A DNA stretch of 64,000 nt from Belliella baltica DSM 15883 (GCF_000265405.1 NC_018010.1:310001-374000), one strand, 5' to 3'. Positions 9,366-19,391 are shown, numbered from the stretch's first letter. A program made the numbers and translations. The notes: a model not told the origin generated them from the sequence alone.

Positions 9366-9731
9366 CTACTTAAAATTCTGCCTTGGCTTGATTACAGAAC
9401 TTTCTTTATCTTCTTCTATTTGGTCAATTTTCCTGTCAATGTTTTTCAACTTCAAAGCCTGCTCCAGATCATAAAGCTTGGCTTTCAATTCATTCTTTTC
9501 TAATTCTTTTTTGGAAAGACTACTTTCTAAACTTTTCATAGCCATGGAACTTGTTGCCCATGTTGCCAAAAACAAAATCAAACCAACAAGTAAAAAGGTC
9601 ACGACTGTTCCAGAATACAGTTCAGTTACCCCAAATACTCCTTTGACACTTTCAAATGCCAGAAAATAAACCAAACTGAGCGCAAAAAACAGCGCCAAAA
9701 GCAACTGCATGATACTATTAAACTTTTTCAT
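9366..9731 (-). CDS. small membrane protein with coiled-coil tail
   Basis: 121 residues, function unknown. Two hydrophobic helices (about residues 9-30 and 40-61) are followed by a charged coiled-coil-like segment (KSLESSLSKKELEKNELKA) and a basic C-terminus. The frame is open upstream to 9812, but that would overlap the 3' end of the ABC transporter gene, and the first residues there are not membrane-like; the ATG at 9731 gives MKKFNSIMQLLLALFF. It is 34 bases downstream of the exporter gene and probably co-transcribed with it. I do not recognise a named family. Confidence 0.7.
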   Translation of the reverse strand: MKKFNSIMQLLLALFFALSLVYFLAFESVKGVFGVTELYSGTVVTFLLVGLILFLATWATSSMAMKSLESSLSKKELEKNELKAKLYDLEQALKLKNIDRKIDQIEEDKESSVIKPRQNFK

Positions 9732-9765
9732 AAATTTCTCTTTTTGGGTTAAGCGTTTAAATATA

Positions 9766-11598
9766 CTAAACAGACTGCATTGTGGAAAGTTTCTTGTAAA
9801 TACCTTCTTCAAGCATCAGTTCTTGGTGTGTTCCTCTTTGGACGATTTCACCACTTTGAATCACTAATATCTCATCAGCATGCTGAATAGTGCTCAATCT
9901 ATGCGCGATCACCAAAGTCGTTCGATTGGTCATTAGCTTAGTGAGCGCTTCCTGCACCAATAATTCTGACTCAGAATCCAAAGCGGAGGTAGCTTCATCC
10001 AAAATCAGGATGGGTGGATTCTTCAATACTGCACGTGCGATGCTGAGCCTTTGTCTTTGACCACCCGAGAGCTTGGAACCTCGCTCCCCGATAGAGGTCT
10101 GATAGCCATTTTCTAATTGAACGACAAACTCGTGTGCATTGGCGATTTTGGCTGCTTCGATCACCTTCTCTTCAGAAATCCCTTCCAAACCAAAGGCGAT
10201 GTTATTAAATACGGTGTCATTGAACAAGATGGATTCTTGGGTTACAATCCCCATCAAAGATCTCAACTGTGTTAATTCTAATTCTTTTAAATTGATTCCA
10301 TCTATGCTGATTTGACCTTTTGTAGGATCATAAAACCGAGGCACCAGATCTGCAATAGTTGATTTCCCTCCACCTGAAGGACCTACCAAAGCAATCGTTT
10401 TTCCTTTTTGAAGATTGAAATTGATGTTCTTCAGAACCTCCTCTCTTTCATAACCAAAAGACACATTTTCGAAAGAAACCTGATTTTCAAAAGATGTAAG
10501 GGATCTCGGATTGGAAATATTTTGAATCTCACTTTCTGTATCTACCACTTTGAAAATCCGCTCTGCTGATGCCAAACCCCTCTGGATTACACTTGCTGCC
10601 CTTGATATTTCTTTCGCAGGATTGAGTACTTGCGTGAAGATGATGATATAGGTGATAAAATCACTGGCACTCAAATCTGAGGTATTGTTCAAAACCAGAC
10701 TTCCACCATATACTAAAATCCCAGCAACGACAGATACCCCCATAAACTGAGAGATTGGGGAAGCCAATTCATTTTTCTTAGCCATGGACACATTCACATC
10801 GGAATAATATCCAGTTTCATCATCAAACTTCTTTGTAATATATTTCTTTGCTCCAAATGCTTTGATCACACGCATTCCGCCAATCGTTTCATCCAGAATA
10901 TTGACTATACGACCTAATGACTCTTGACTTTCTACAGCTTTTTTCTTCAACCTTTTAGTGATCCCTCCGATAATCGCTCCAGATATTGGAATGACTAAAA
11001 TTGTGAATAAAGTCAATTTGACAGACATGAAAAAGAGTACCGCAAAATATAAAATGATGGTAGCAGGCTCTCTGAAAACAACACGCAATGACTGTACAAT
11101 ACTGTTTTCCACTTCTTGAATATCGTTAGTCATTTTGGACATCAAATCACCCTTCCTTTCATTTGAAAAGTATCCTATATGCATCTGAGCTACATGTTCA
11201 AAAATATCCATTCGCATCTTTCTGATGACTTCAGCCCTTACTTTTGCCAAAACTACTCCAGATAAGTAAGTGAAAAGATTGGCTAGAAAAACTGAAATCA
11301 CAATGATGATGCAGACATAAACTAAAGTTCCAAACTTCCCAAATTCCTCAGAGATTTGTAAAAAATAAAAGTTAAAAACATGAAGAAAATAATCTATCGA
11401 AAATGCAAATTCTGGCTTTTCGAGATATTTTGATACATCAACTGGCCCACTTTGCTCAAATATCACATCAAAAAGAGGTTTGAGTAAAGTGAAGTTCAAT
11501 AATCCAAAAACTATCGCCAAAAGTGTATATACCACATATATCGGTATATATCTTCTAAAAGGACGAGCATAGGAAAGTATTCTAAAATAGGTATTCAT
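9766..11598 (-). CDS. ABC exporter, fused permease and ATPase (MsbA-like)
   Basis: 610 residues, a half-size exporter of the MsbA/LmrA type. Six membrane helices occupy residues 1-320. The ATPase has Walker A VGPSGGGKSTIADLV near residue 390, the signature LSGGQRQRLSIARAVL, Walker B ILILDEATSALDSE and the switch histidine in VIAHRLSTI. In Bacteroidota these genes are often annotated msbA and proposed to flip lipid A, but other lipophilic substrates are possible. The small membrane protein gene follows closely on the same strand. Confidence 0.93.
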   Translation of the reverse strand: MNTYFRILSYARPFRRYIPIYVVYTLLAIVFGLLNFTLLKPLFDVIFEQSGPVDVSKYLEKPEFAFSIDYFLHVFNFYFLQISEEFGKFGTLVYVCIIIVISVFLANLFTYLSGVVLAKVRAEVIRKMRMDIFEHVAQMHIGYFSNERKGDLMSKMTNDIQEVENSIVQSLRVVFREPATIILYFAVLFFMSVKLTLFTILVIPISGAIIGGITKRLKKKAVESQESLGRIVNILDETIGGMRVIKAFGAKKYITKKFDDETGYYSDVNVSMAKKNELASPISQFMGVSVVAGILVYGGSLVLNNTSDLSASDFITYIIIFTQVLNPAKEISRAASVIQRGLASAERIFKVVDTESEIQNISNPRSLTSFENQVSFENVSFGYEREEVLKNINFNLQKGKTIALVGPSGGGKSTIADLVPRFYDPTKGQISIDGINLKELELTQLRSLMGIVTQESILFNDTVFNNIAFGLEGISEEKVIEAAKIANAHEFVVQLENGYQTSIGERGSKLSGGQRQRLSIARAVLKNPPILILDEATSALDSESELLVQEALTKLMTNRTTLVIAHRLSTIQHADEILVIQSGEIVQRGTHQELMLEEGIYKKLSTMQSV

Positions 11599-11697
11599 GA
11601 AAGCGATTGTGAATTCGAATCCGCAAGTTAGTTAATTTTAAATATCTGTTAAATTCAAAAACCACCTTCGCATTCTAAACGAAGTTGTCCTTAGTAA

Positions 11698-13395
11698 TCA
11701 ATAATTAAATTCCTGCCTTACGATATTCATCCTCAAAGATAGTTGTGTAAAATTATCGACATCAGGCGCGTTTAGATTTTGAGCAGTCCTCCTTCTATAG
11801 CTTTGACTCAGATCAACAAACAGATTATGCTTCAGCATGTAACTCAAATTCAATGTCCCCATCAAGACTTTATTCTCTACTCCTTGACCAATTTCGTGTC
11901 CGAAAAGACCTAGTCCAGTATTTGTCACCAACCTATTTTTCAAAAGGTCTCCTCCAAAATTAACTTCATCACTTGGGTCAGTCCCAAAAAGCTGATAGAA
12001 TCCAGTTGCATTTACAGTCAGTCTAGGTATAGGCTGATACCTTAATATAGCAATGGCTTCCCGGAAATTTGCTCCCCTCGGGTGCGTCAGCGGCGTTCTG
12101 TAGTTGGTATACGCTTGGTTTTCAAACTTTTCTTGATACGTGTAAGGTCTAGCCTGATTATATTCCAACTGCAAATCCAAGTTTGACACCTTAAAAGCAT
12201 TGATATATTTATAACCTGCCTGAATGGCATGCTTATTTCTGCTTGAATTTTTCCCATCAATTCCAAAAAACTCGCTAAACACAAATTCATCCAGCGCAAA
12301 TTGTCCATAAAGCTGCATGCCAGGTGTGAAATTCCATTTTCCATCAAATCCCAGCATCACTTTATCTGGTGTGCCCAATTGATGTTCTATCCATCTGTAG
12401 AAAATCACAGGATTCAAGTAATTCCAATCAAATTGATTCGCCATAACGGATTCAAAAACACCAATATTCAAATTTTTGCCGATGTTGATTCCAAGTCGGT
12501 GATGTGAAAACCATTTTTGAGGATAGCGGCCATCCGTCGGTCTACGACCATTATAAATGACATCAGCGGTCATCTGAGACCAAAGATTAGTCAGGTTAAA
12601 TTTCCAAATTTTTGTGTTCAACTTAAAAAAAACATAGGGATTTGAAAAGTCAGACAGAATCATCGATCGGTATCCTTCTCCTACAAAATTGCGATCGTGA
12701 CCAAATTGTGCCTCGATATTTTTACTCACATTGAAACTCAAATGTCCCATCGCTGAAAAATAACCATAACCCTCAGATTCGTAATCTTTCCAAAATCCTT
12801 CTCCAGGAACAGCCCCGTTTTGCTCTATATAATCTCTTATCCAAGAGGGGAAGATTGTCTGTGTCGTAGTTAAGTAAGTATAAAATCCGATTTTTCTATC
12901 AATAGTCCCCCTCAATTCTAAGCCTCGAGAATTTCTAAATCTAAAAGCATCTTCTCCTTGTTCCCTCCCACCTGAGAGATAGAGTACTGGATTAATATGA
13001 ATATCAAAAGTTTCATCTCTATAATGAAAGAAATCAGAAGGTTTTCTATACAGTTTGCCTAGAAAAGGTCGGTTAGAACCCTCTGTTTCACTTTTAGCAA
13101 ATTCCCAATTGTCATTTTTGAGGTAATAGAAATTAAATTGATCGGCTTTTGATCCTTGAAAGATCCCGGATGCAGAATCTATTAAGTAAGATTCTAAGTA
13201 ATTTGCGATTTTATCTCTTCGAAAGGGTTTGAATCCTGTATGAAAAATGGGATTCATCTCTCCTTTCAAAATTTCATAACGTTCTAATGCATGATAATAA
13301 TCTCTATTATAAGGAGCATATGCACCTTGAGCCCAAGAACTCACCTTGATCAGACCACACAAAACCAAAAGCAGTAAAAACTTCCTCATAATCAT
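11698..13395 (-). CDS. outer-membrane barrel of the capsule-assembly Wzi / gliding RemB type
   Basis: 565-residue exported barrel. The signal peptide is MRKFLLLLVLCGLIKVSSWAQ, preceded by an alternative start two codons earlier (MIM). Conserved segments QFGHDRNFVGEGYRSM and FFKLNTKIWKFNL, with alternating hydrophobic strands through to the C-terminal aromatic-rich strand LRMNIVRQEFNY, match the Wzi-like family that includes Flavobacterium RemB. Homologues are linked to capsule anchoring or gliding motility; which applies here cannot be told. It is divergent from rpmE2. Confidence 0.75.
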   Translation of the reverse strand: MIMRKFLLLLVLCGLIKVSSWAQGAYAPYNRDYYHALERYEILKGEMNPIFHTGFKPFRRDKIANYLESYLIDSASGIFQGSKADQFNFYYLKNDNWEFAKSETEGSNRPFLGKLYRKPSDFFHYRDETFDIHINPVLYLSGGREQGEDAFRFRNSRGLELRGTIDRKIGFYTYLTTTQTIFPSWIRDYIEQNGAVPGEGFWKDYESEGYGYFSAMGHLSFNVSKNIEAQFGHDRNFVGEGYRSMILSDFSNPYVFFKLNTKIWKFNLTNLWSQMTADVIYNGRRPTDGRYPQKWFSHHRLGINIGKNLNIGVFESVMANQFDWNYLNPVIFYRWIEHQLGTPDKVMLGFDGKWNFTPGMQLYGQFALDEFVFSEFFGIDGKNSSRNKHAIQAGYKYINAFKVSNLDLQLEYNQARPYTYQEKFENQAYTNYRTPLTHPRGANFREAIAILRYQPIPRLTVNATGFYQLFGTDPSDEVNFGGDLLKNRLVTNTGLGLFGHEIGQGVENKVLMGTLNLSYMLKHNLFVDLSQSYRRRTAQNLNAPDVDNFTQLSLRMNIVRQEFNY

Positions 13396-13529
13396 TGAAA
13401 TAAAAGACTTAGATTTGTAAATCTATAAAAAGCCATCAAATAAAAAATGTACTCTTGTTCATTTTTAAAGGTTTTAAGCGAGTTTTATTCTTGATTTGCT
13501 CAGAGAGCCAAATAAATTCACACATTTGA

Positions 13530-13561
13530 TTTGGATGGTTTTTCAAAAAAGAATAACTTTG
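13530..13561 (+). promoter_or_regulatory. consensus Bacteroidetes promoter of rpmE2
   Basis: TTTG at 13530-13533 and TAACTTTG at 13554-13561 are separated by exactly 20 bases, the canonical -33/-7 arrangement of Bacteroidetes housekeeping promoters. The predicted transcription start is near 13568, giving a leader of about 35 bases before the L31 start. Confidence 0.8.
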
Positions 13562-13603
13562 CAAACTATTTCGAAAAAGGCATTTAAGATAAATAACAAT
13601 ACA

Positions 13604-13849
13604 ATGAGAAAAGATATCCATCCAAACTACAGAGAAGTGGTCTTTTATGATACTTCAAGCGAATATAAGTTCATAACAAAATCTACTATCGAAACATCTG
13701 AAACTATTCAGTGGGAAGATGGAAAAGAGTATCCTCTCTTCAAAATTGAAGTGAGCTCTAACTCTCACCCATTCTACACTGGTAAGAAAATGATGTTGGA
13801 TACTGCTGGTAGAGTTGAGAAATTCAACAGAAGATACGCGAAGAAATAA
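13604..13849 (+). CDS. rpmE2: 50S ribosomal protein L31, type B
   Basis: 81-residue type B L31. It begins [19 protein letters not shown] and contains [19 protein letters not shown], both hallmarks of the family. There is no cysteine at all, so this is the zinc-independent form. The open frame extends upstream to 13496, but the ATG at 13604 is the family start. A consensus promoter lies upstream and a strong terminator downstream, so it is a single-gene transcription unit. Confidence 0.97.
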   Translation: MRKDIHPNYREVVFYDTSSEYKFITKSTIETSETIQWEDGKEYPLFKIEVSSNSHPFYTGKKMMLDTAGRVEKFNRRYAKK

Positions 13850-13874
13850 GCTTCATTATTTATTAAAAGTTTTA

Positions 13875-13912
13875 AAAGTCTCTTGGAAGTTGTTTTCCGA
13901 GAGACTTTTTTA
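13875..13912 (+). terminator. terminator after rpmE2
   Basis: GTCTCTTGGAA (13878-13888) pairs with TTCCGAGAGAC (13895-13905), 11 bp with one G-T pair, followed by T6. A TATTTTTG box at 13911-13918 starts inside the T tract and may serve the next gene. Confidence 0.85.
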
Positions 13913-13922
13913 TTTTTGTGAC

Positions 13923-15122
13923 ATGGACAATGTAATTTTATTCGATGACTCTGGGATCAGAGGATCATTATTACCTTTTACTTTTACCCGACCTATCGCA
14001 GACATCCGAGTTGGGATTCTGAAAATCAGCGAGAAATGGGAAAAATATGCTGGAATAAAGCCGGGGTTTTTAACACAAAATTACCTCAGCAAGAAATTTA
14101 CTTATCAGAAAAGCGAAGCAATTCTAATCAATGGCGCCTTTTGCCCTAATCCACAATTGTGGAAAGCAATCTCTGCACTTGATCACAAACAAGCACTTTG
14201 GATTAATCAAACCTTGATTGCAGTTCAATCAGGTGATCCTTCCAACTTTGATCAAGACATTGCGAAAGAAAAGCAAAGAGTTGAGTTCGAGGGAGAGTTT
14301 ACCTTGATCCAAAAAACCTGGAACATTTTTGAATTCAATGCAAAAGAAATCAGAGCTGATTTTGATCTACTTACCTCAGGTAGAAAGTCAGCTGGCATTA
14401 GCGATCCCAACACAATAATCTACAATGAAAGTCAAATCTTCGTAGAAGAAGGTGCGAAAATCAAAGCAGCTGTGCTTAATGCTGAAAATGGGCCTATTTA
14501 CATAGGCAAAAATACAGAAATCCAAGAAGGCGCCTTGATCAGAGGGCCATTTGCTCTTTGCGAAGGCTCCACAGTGAACATGGGAGCGAAAATGCGAGGT
14601 GACACAACTGTAGGCCCACATTCCAAAATCGGCGGCGAAGTTTCCAATTCCGTAATATTTGGATTTAGCAATAAAGGACACGATGGATTCATGGGCAATT
14701 CTGTCCTTGGTGAATGGTGTAATTTGGGAGCAGATACAAACACATCAAATTTAAAAAATAATTATGCTGCTGTAAAAGTTTGGGACTACATCAAAGGTGG
14801 CTTTTCGAATACTGGGCTGCAATTTTGCGGTTTAATGATGGGAGACCATTCCAAATCCGGCATCAATACCATGTTCAATACAGGAACTGTGGTGGGAGTT
14901 GGCGCGAATGTGTTTGGAGATGGTTATCCTAGAAATTTTATTCCCTCTTTTTCGTGGGGTGGTGCTGCTGGATTTAGCACTTTCCAAGTGAATAAATTTG
15001 AAGAGGTTGCTAAAGCTGTTATGAAAAGACGAGGACTAGAATATGATGAAGTAGAAAAAGAAATCATTCAAAAAGTTTTTGAATTGACCAAGCATTACCG
15101 TATTTGGGACAAAACACTTTAA
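13923..15122 (+). CDS. GlmU-like sugar nucleotidyltransferase (Bacteroidetes type)
   Basis: 399 residues. The N-terminal region (ILFDDSGIRGSLLPFTFTRP) is the diverged nucleotidyltransferase domain, and the C-terminal half is a left-handed beta-helix with hexapeptide repeats (for example GPIYIGKNTEIQEGALIRGP). This matches the alternative GlmU-like family that serves UDP-N-acetylglucosamine synthesis in Bacteroidota. The frame is open to 13815, but that overlaps L31; the ATG at 13923 gives the family N-terminus. It heads a long co-directional run ending near 20313. A TAnnTTTG box only five bases before the start would give a nearly leaderless message. Confidence 0.85.
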   Translation: MDNVILFDDSGIRGSLLPFTFTRPIADIRVGILKISEKWEKYAGIKPGFLTQNYLSKKFTYQKSEAILINGAFCPNPQLWKAISALDHKQALWINQTLIAVQSGDPSNFDQDIAKEKQRVEFEGEFTLIQKTWNIFEFNAKEIRADFDLLTSGRKSAGISDPNTIIYNESQIFVEEGAKIKAAVLNAENGPIYIGKNTEIQEGALIRGPFALCEGSTVNMGAKMRGDTTVGPHSKIGGEVSNSVIFGFSNKGHDGFMGNSVLGEWCNLGADTNTSNLKNNYAAVKVWDYIKGGFSNTGLQFCGLMMGDHSKSGINTMFNTGTVVGVGANVFGDGYPRNFIPSFSWGGAAGFSTFQVNKFEEVAKAVMKRRGLEYDEVEKEIIQKVFELTKHYRIWDKTL

Positions 15123-15131
15123 TCTGTAATT

Positions 15132-16277
15132 ATGCTATTTTCGTCGATTCCAGGTCTTCAAGATGTCAAAGAAAAAATTCTTCAGGCAGTTAAGAATAAC
15201 CACTTAGCTCACGCATTGCTTTTTCATGGCCCAGAAGGCTCTGCAAATCTTAAAATGGCCTTGGCACTTTCTACATTTTTACATTGCCAAAACCCACTAG
15301 AAGACGATGCTTGTGGGCAATGTGCCTCTTGTCTTAAAATGGCAAAATTGGTTCACCCTGATCTAAATTTTGCACTTCCAATCCCATCTCTCACCAAGAA
15401 AAAAGAGGATGAGGATGAAGAAAAAGAAACTAAAATCGATTTCACGGCATCATTTAGAAATTTTGCTTTGAACACCCCTTATGGAAATATCTCTGATTGG
15501 ATCTATCACAATGATATTGAAAAGAAGCAATTGAATATTTCCAGAGCTGCTGCAAAAACTATTTTGAACACCATCTCACTAAAGTCCTTTGAAGGCGGCT
15601 ACAAAATCATGTTGATTTGGGGAGTGGAATACATGAATATCCAGTCTGCAAATTCTCTTTTGAAAGTCTTAGAAGAACCTCCACCAAAGACGCTTTTCTT
15701 ACTTTTAACAACACAACCTGAGCAATTGCTGACAACAATTCTCTCCCGAACTCAAAAGGTAATGATTAGGGCATTTACAGATGAAGAAATCAAAGATCAC
15801 TTGGTTAAGGAAGAGCTTTGCTCCAGAGAAGCATCTGAGCAAATTGCTCCATTAGCAGATGGAAATATGCGTGAGGCCTTTAGACTTGTAGATCAAGTAG
15901 TCGATGAAAACACTACTCAGGTTCGAGATTGGTACAGACTCTGTTTTTCTTTAAAGACCGGCGAGATTATAGCTCAAGCTGAGGATTTTGCAAAAAGAGA
16001 CAAAGAAGGTCAAAAATCACTTTTGTTAAGCGGAATTAATGTCCTCAGGGAAGTCATTTTAAGCAAATCGCAACTTACAGGACTGATGCGAAGTGTACCT
16101 GAAGACAGAGGTTTTATAGAAAATCTCGGAGTACACGTCCTTGATGAAGATAAAATCCTGTCTATGTATCGGCTGATGAATGAAGCCCACTATCATTTGG
16201 AAAGAAATGCAAGCCCAAAAATCCTCTTCACAGATTTATCTTTTCAACTTGCTAGAATAATGCGAAAGAAAAATTAA
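15132..16277 (+). CDS. holB: DNA polymerase III subunit delta'
   Basis: 381-residue clamp-loader subunit. The AAA+ fold begins IPGLQDVKEKILQAV. The P-loop is degenerate (HGPEGSANLKMA, no GKT), as expected for delta', which does not hydrolyse ATP. A four-cysteine zinc module C-x9-C-x2-C-x2-C lies at about residues 51-66, and the sensor-like SANSLLKVLEEPPP motif is clear. A lysine/glutamate-rich insertion sits near residue 95. It starts nine bases after the GlmU-like gene. Confidence 0.92.
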   Translation: MLFSSIPGLQDVKEKILQAVKNNHLAHALLFHGPEGSANLKMALALSTFLHCQNPLEDDACGQCASCLKMAKLVHPDLNFALPIPSLTKKKEDEDEEKETKIDFTASFRNFALNTPYGNISDWIYHNDIEKKQLNISRAAAKTILNTISLKSFEGGYKIMLIWGVEYMNIQSANSLLKVLEEPPPKTLFLLLTTQPEQLLTTILSRTQKVMIRAFTDEEIKDHLVKEELCSREASEQIAPLADGNMREAFRLVDQVVDENTTQVRDWYRLCFSLKTGEIIAQAEDFAKRDKEGQKSLLLSGINVLREVILSKSQLTGLMRSVPEDRGFIENLGVHVLDEDKILSMYRLMNEAHYHLERNASPKILFTDLSFQLARIMRKKN

Positions 16278-16286
16278 GCAAAGACT

Positions 16287-16718
16287 ATGAAGAAAATAAT
16301 CGGAAGGAGAGAAAGAATCACACTTCCTGACTGGAAATTAAGGATGATTCCCGCCAAAGTTGACACAGGTGCTTATACAAGTTCTATTCATTGTACATTT
16401 GTAGAGGAACGAAAAATAGACGGTGAAATGATCCTATTTTATAGGGTATTAGGCTCTACAGACAGGAAATACAAAGACATCATTCATCATACAAATGACT
16501 ACACACAAAAAAAGGTTAAAAATTCTTTTGGTCAAGCTGAAGTAAGATATAAAGTGAAAACAAAAGTGATTATGTTTGATGAAGAATTCGAAGCCGAATT
16601 CACACTCACTGATAGATCTAAAATGAGAAATACCATACTCTTGGGCAGAAAAATGATTCAAGGGAGATTTTTAGTAGATGTATCTGAAGTCAATTTATCC
16701 CAAAAATCAAAAATATGA
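16287..16718 (+). CDS. RimK-associated retropepsin-like (ATP-dependent zinc protease) family protein
   Basis: 143 residues of the family often labelled ATP-dependent zinc protease, now regarded as a retropepsin-like aspartic protease fold. The motif [14 protein letters not shown] (residues 23-36) contains the catalytic-type DTG, and [17 protein letters not shown] closes the fold. It overlaps rimK by four bases (ATGA), so the two are translationally coupled. In other bacteria homologues (RimB) remove the glutamates that RimK adds to ribosomal protein S6; that role is inferred here from the family and coupling. Confidence 0.85.
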   Translation: MKKIIGRRERITLPDWKLRMIPAKVDTGAYTSSIHCTFVEERKIDGEMILFYRVLGSTDRKYKDIIHHTNDYTQKKVKNSFGQAEVRYKVKTKVIMFDEEFEAEFTLTDRSKMRNTILLGRKMIQGRFLVDVSEVNLSQKSKI

Positions 16719-17623
16719 AAATTGTCATACTTTCGAGAAATTCGCATTTATACTCTACAAGGAGACTCCTAGAGGAAATACAAGCTGCAGGACATGAAGC
16801 AAAAATCATTGACCATTCCTTATGTGATATCATCATTGAGCAAGAAGGTCCGTCGATCATATATAAAGGAGAGAAAGTAGTTGGAGTTGATGCAATCATC
16901 CCAAGGATTGGTGCTTCGGTTACCTTTTATGGCACCGCAGTAGTGAGACAATTTGAATTGATGGGTACCTTTTCCGCAGTAGAATCTCAAGCTATAGTCA
17001 GAAGTAGAGATAAGCTAAGAAGTTTACAAATCCTCTCCAAAGCTGGCTTAGGAATGCCTAAAACTGCTTTTACAAACTTTTCAAAAGGTGGTGAAAAAAC
17101 ATTGATTGAACATGTAGGTGGTGCTCCACTGATTGTCAAACTATTGGAAGGAACTCAGGGACTTGGAGTGGTCTTAGCAGAAACCAAAAAGGCAGGCCAA
17201 TCCGTAATTGAGGCTTTCCATGGATTAAAAGCGAGGATCATTGTCCAAGAATTCATCAAAGAAGCAAAGGGAGCTGATATCCGGGCGTTTATTGTCAATG
17301 GCAAAGTGGTTGGTGCTATGAAAAGGCAAGGTGCCGAAGGTGAATTCCGATCAAATCTTCACAGAGGTGGAAAGGCTACAATCATCAAACTTTCTCGTGC
17401 CGAAAAACAAGCAGCCCTGAATGCTGCTAAAGTCTTAGGGTTGGATATTGCCGGTGTAGACATGCTCCAATCTTCAAGAGGCCCATTGATTTTGGAAGTG
17501 AATAGTTCACCAGGACTTGAGGGAATAGAAAAAGCAACGGGAATAAATATCGCAGGTGAGATCGTCAAATTCATAGAAGAGTCTGTCAACAATAAATCAC
17601 CGAAAAGAAAAATTAAAGAATAA
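16715..17623 (+). CDS. rimK: RimK family ATP-grasp ligase
   Basis: 302 residues, standard length. Recognisable ATP-grasp blocks are [30 protein letters not shown], the [19 protein letters not shown] segment and the metal-binding [16 protein letters not shown]. RimK adds glutamate residues to the C-terminus of ribosomal protein S6; related enzymes make other gamma- or alpha-linked peptides. Coupling to the retropepsin-like gene supports the S6 modification role. The stop overlaps the hemC start by one base (TAATG). Confidence 0.92.
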   Translation: MKIVILSRNSHLYSTRRLLEEIQAAGHEAKIIDHSLCDIIIEQEGPSIIYKGEKVVGVDAIIPRIGASVTFYGTAVVRQFELMGTFSAVESQAIVRSRDKLRSLQILSKAGLGMPKTAFTNFSKGGEKTLIEHVGGAPLIVKLLEGTQGLGVVLAETKKAGQSVIEAFHGLKARIIVQEFIKEAKGADIRAFIVNGKVVGAMKRQGAEGEFRSNLHRGGKATIIKLSRAEKQAALNAAKVLGLDIAGVDMLQSSRGPLILEVNSSPGLEGIEKATGINIAGEIVKFIEESVNNKSPKRKIKE

Positions 17624-18558
17624 TGCAAAACATCAAAATAGGGACTAGAGGAAGTAAGTTGGCTCTCTGGCAAGCTTATCATGTCGCCGATCTTTTGAAA
17701 TCAAATGGTATAAATAGTGAAATTGTCATTATTGATACTAAAGGTGACAAAATTCTAGACGTTTCAATTGCTAAAATAGGTAGCAAAGGAGTATTTACAG
17801 AGGAGCTAGAAGATCAATTAGCTAGCGGACAAATTGATATTGCTGTACATAGTGCCAAAGACATGCAGTCATCTTTACCTGATGGATTTGAAATAATCGC
17901 ATTTACAGAACGTGAAAAAGTGAATGACATAATTCTAAGCCACCATACAGATATTGATTATAAAAACCCAAAAAAACCTTTAATCCTTGGCACCTCCTCA
18001 ACTAGGAGAGTGGCCACACTAAAACACTATTATCCTCATATTCAAACAGTAGAGGTTCGAGGTAACTTGCAAACAAGAATTGCTAAAATGGAATCAGGTG
18101 TTTGCGATGCCCTTTTACTTGCTTATGCAGGTGCTCATAGAATGGGCTATGATGATTTGATTAGGCATGAATTATCTTTGGATGAATTCACTCCCGCAGT
18201 AGGACAAGGCAGTGTTGCCATCGAAGCCGCAACTGTGATGAACCCTGAAATTAAATCTAAAATCATCGCTGCAACAAATCATCAAGAAACGAATTTTAGA
18301 CTCCAAGCTGAAAGAGCTTATTTGAGAGTATTAGAGGGTGGCTGTAGCATTCCCGTATTTGCCTTAGCAGATATTCAAAAAAACACACTTACACTCAAAG
18401 GTGGAATCGTAAGCCTAGATGGCTCAAAAAGAATCATTCATCAGCTATCAGGTGAAGCTAAAAATGCTGAGCAACTCGGCAAATCCTTAGCAGAAAAAGT
18501 GTTCCAATCTGGAGGACTGGAAATATTAAATGACATAAAATCTACATTAAACAAATGA
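17623..18558 (+). CDS. hemC: hydroxymethylbilane synthase (porphobilinogen deaminase)
   Basis: 311-residue enzyme that joins four porphobilinogen units in tetrapyrrole synthesis. Family motifs: GTRGSKLALWQA at the N-terminus, VHSAKDMQ (catalytic aspartate), LGTSSTRR, and EGGCSIPVFA holding the cysteine that binds the dipyrromethane cofactor. Other heme genes are not adjacent. It overlaps rimK by one base and the next gene by four bases, so it lies inside the same message. Confidence 0.97.
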   Translation: MQNIKIGTRGSKLALWQAYHVADLLKSNGINSEIVIIDTKGDKILDVSIAKIGSKGVFTEELEDQLASGQIDIAVHSAKDMQSSLPDGFEIIAFTEREKVNDIILSHHTDIDYKNPKKPLILGTSSTRRVATLKHYYPHIQTVEVRGNLQTRIAKMESGVCDALLLAYAGAHRMGYDDLIRHELSLDEFTPAVGQGSVAIEAATVMNPEIKSKIIAATNHQETNFRLQAERAYLRVLEGGCSIPVFALADIQKNTLTLKGGIVSLDGSKRIIHQLSGEAKNAEQLGKSLAEKVFQSGGLEILNDIKSTLNK

Positions 18559-19391
18559 AACTAAGAAACCTATTTTTGATTGGACTATCCATTTTAGCTT
18601 TTTCCAGCTGTTCTGTTGAAAAAGATTATTTGATCAAAATCGAGACCCGTCATGGTGATATGTATGCTTTACTTTTTGATGAAACACCGAAACACAAGAG
18701 TAATTTTATAGAATTAGCAGAAAATGGAAGATTTGACTCAACCCAATTCCACAGGGTGATAGAAAACTTTATGGTTCAGGGTGGAGATGTTTTTGGAAAA
18801 GAAAATCTACCCAGAGATGAATGGTACACTATCCCAGAAGAAATCAATCCTGAATTAATCCATGGGAAAGGAATGATTGCTGCTGCTAGAATGGGCAATA
18901 ATGTAAATCCAGAAAGAGCCTCAAGCGGATCTCAATTTTACATCGTACAAGGAAAAGTCTATGATAAGTTGGAGCTGGTAACTGACATGCGCTTATTAGG
19001 GCAAAAATTCAATCAGTACATTAGCTTAGAAAGCAATAAAGAATTAAGAGAAAATTATTACCAACTTTATCAAGCTCAAGAATTAGATTCGATGAATAAA
19101 GTAATGCTGAGCACCAAAACTCTCTTGGAAGATTTTTACAATATTAATTTAGATAAAAAAATGACCCCTCAGCAAATTGAAACTTACACTACTGATGGAG
19201 GGACGCCACATTTGGACAACGAATACACTGTTTTTGGCAAAATTATAAAAGGCCTTGATGTAATGGAAACGATAGCAAAAGAGAAAACTGGCTTGCAAGA
19301 CAAACCCCTAGAGCCTGTTTACATAAAAGTGAGTGTTTCCCACATCAACAAAAAGAAAATCACCAAGGAATTTGGGTACACTTATGAATGA
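18555..19391 (+). CDS. cyclophilin-type peptidylprolyl isomerase, lipoprotein
   Basis: 278 residues. The signal peptide ends in a lipobox (LSILAFSSC, Cys near residue 22), so it is probably membrane anchored and acts in the periplasm. Cyclophilin segments FHRVIENFMVQGGDVF and SSGSQFYIVQGKVYDKLELV are present. A charged insertion of about 70 residues separates this from the last strand block EYTVFGKIIKGLDVM, making it larger than a minimal cyclophilin. The start overlaps hemC by four bases. Confidence 0.9.
   Translation: MKLRNLFLIGLSILAFSSCSVEKDYLIKIETRHGDMYALLFDETPKHKSNFIELAENGRFDSTQFHRVIENFMVQGGDVFGKENLPRDEWYTIPEEINPELIHGKGMIAAARMGNNVNPERASSGSQFYIVQGKVYDKLELVTDMRLLGQKFNQYISLESNKELRENYYQLYQAQELDSMNKVMLSTKTLLEDFYNINLDKKMTPQQIETYTTDGGTPHLDNEYTVFGKIIKGLDVMETIAKEKTGLQDKPLEPVYIKVSVSHINKKKITKEFGYTYE

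Noticed and set aside
13496..13603. An extended L31 protein starting at 13496.
   Set aside because: The extension contains the consensus promoter, and L31 proteins begin at MRKDIHP.
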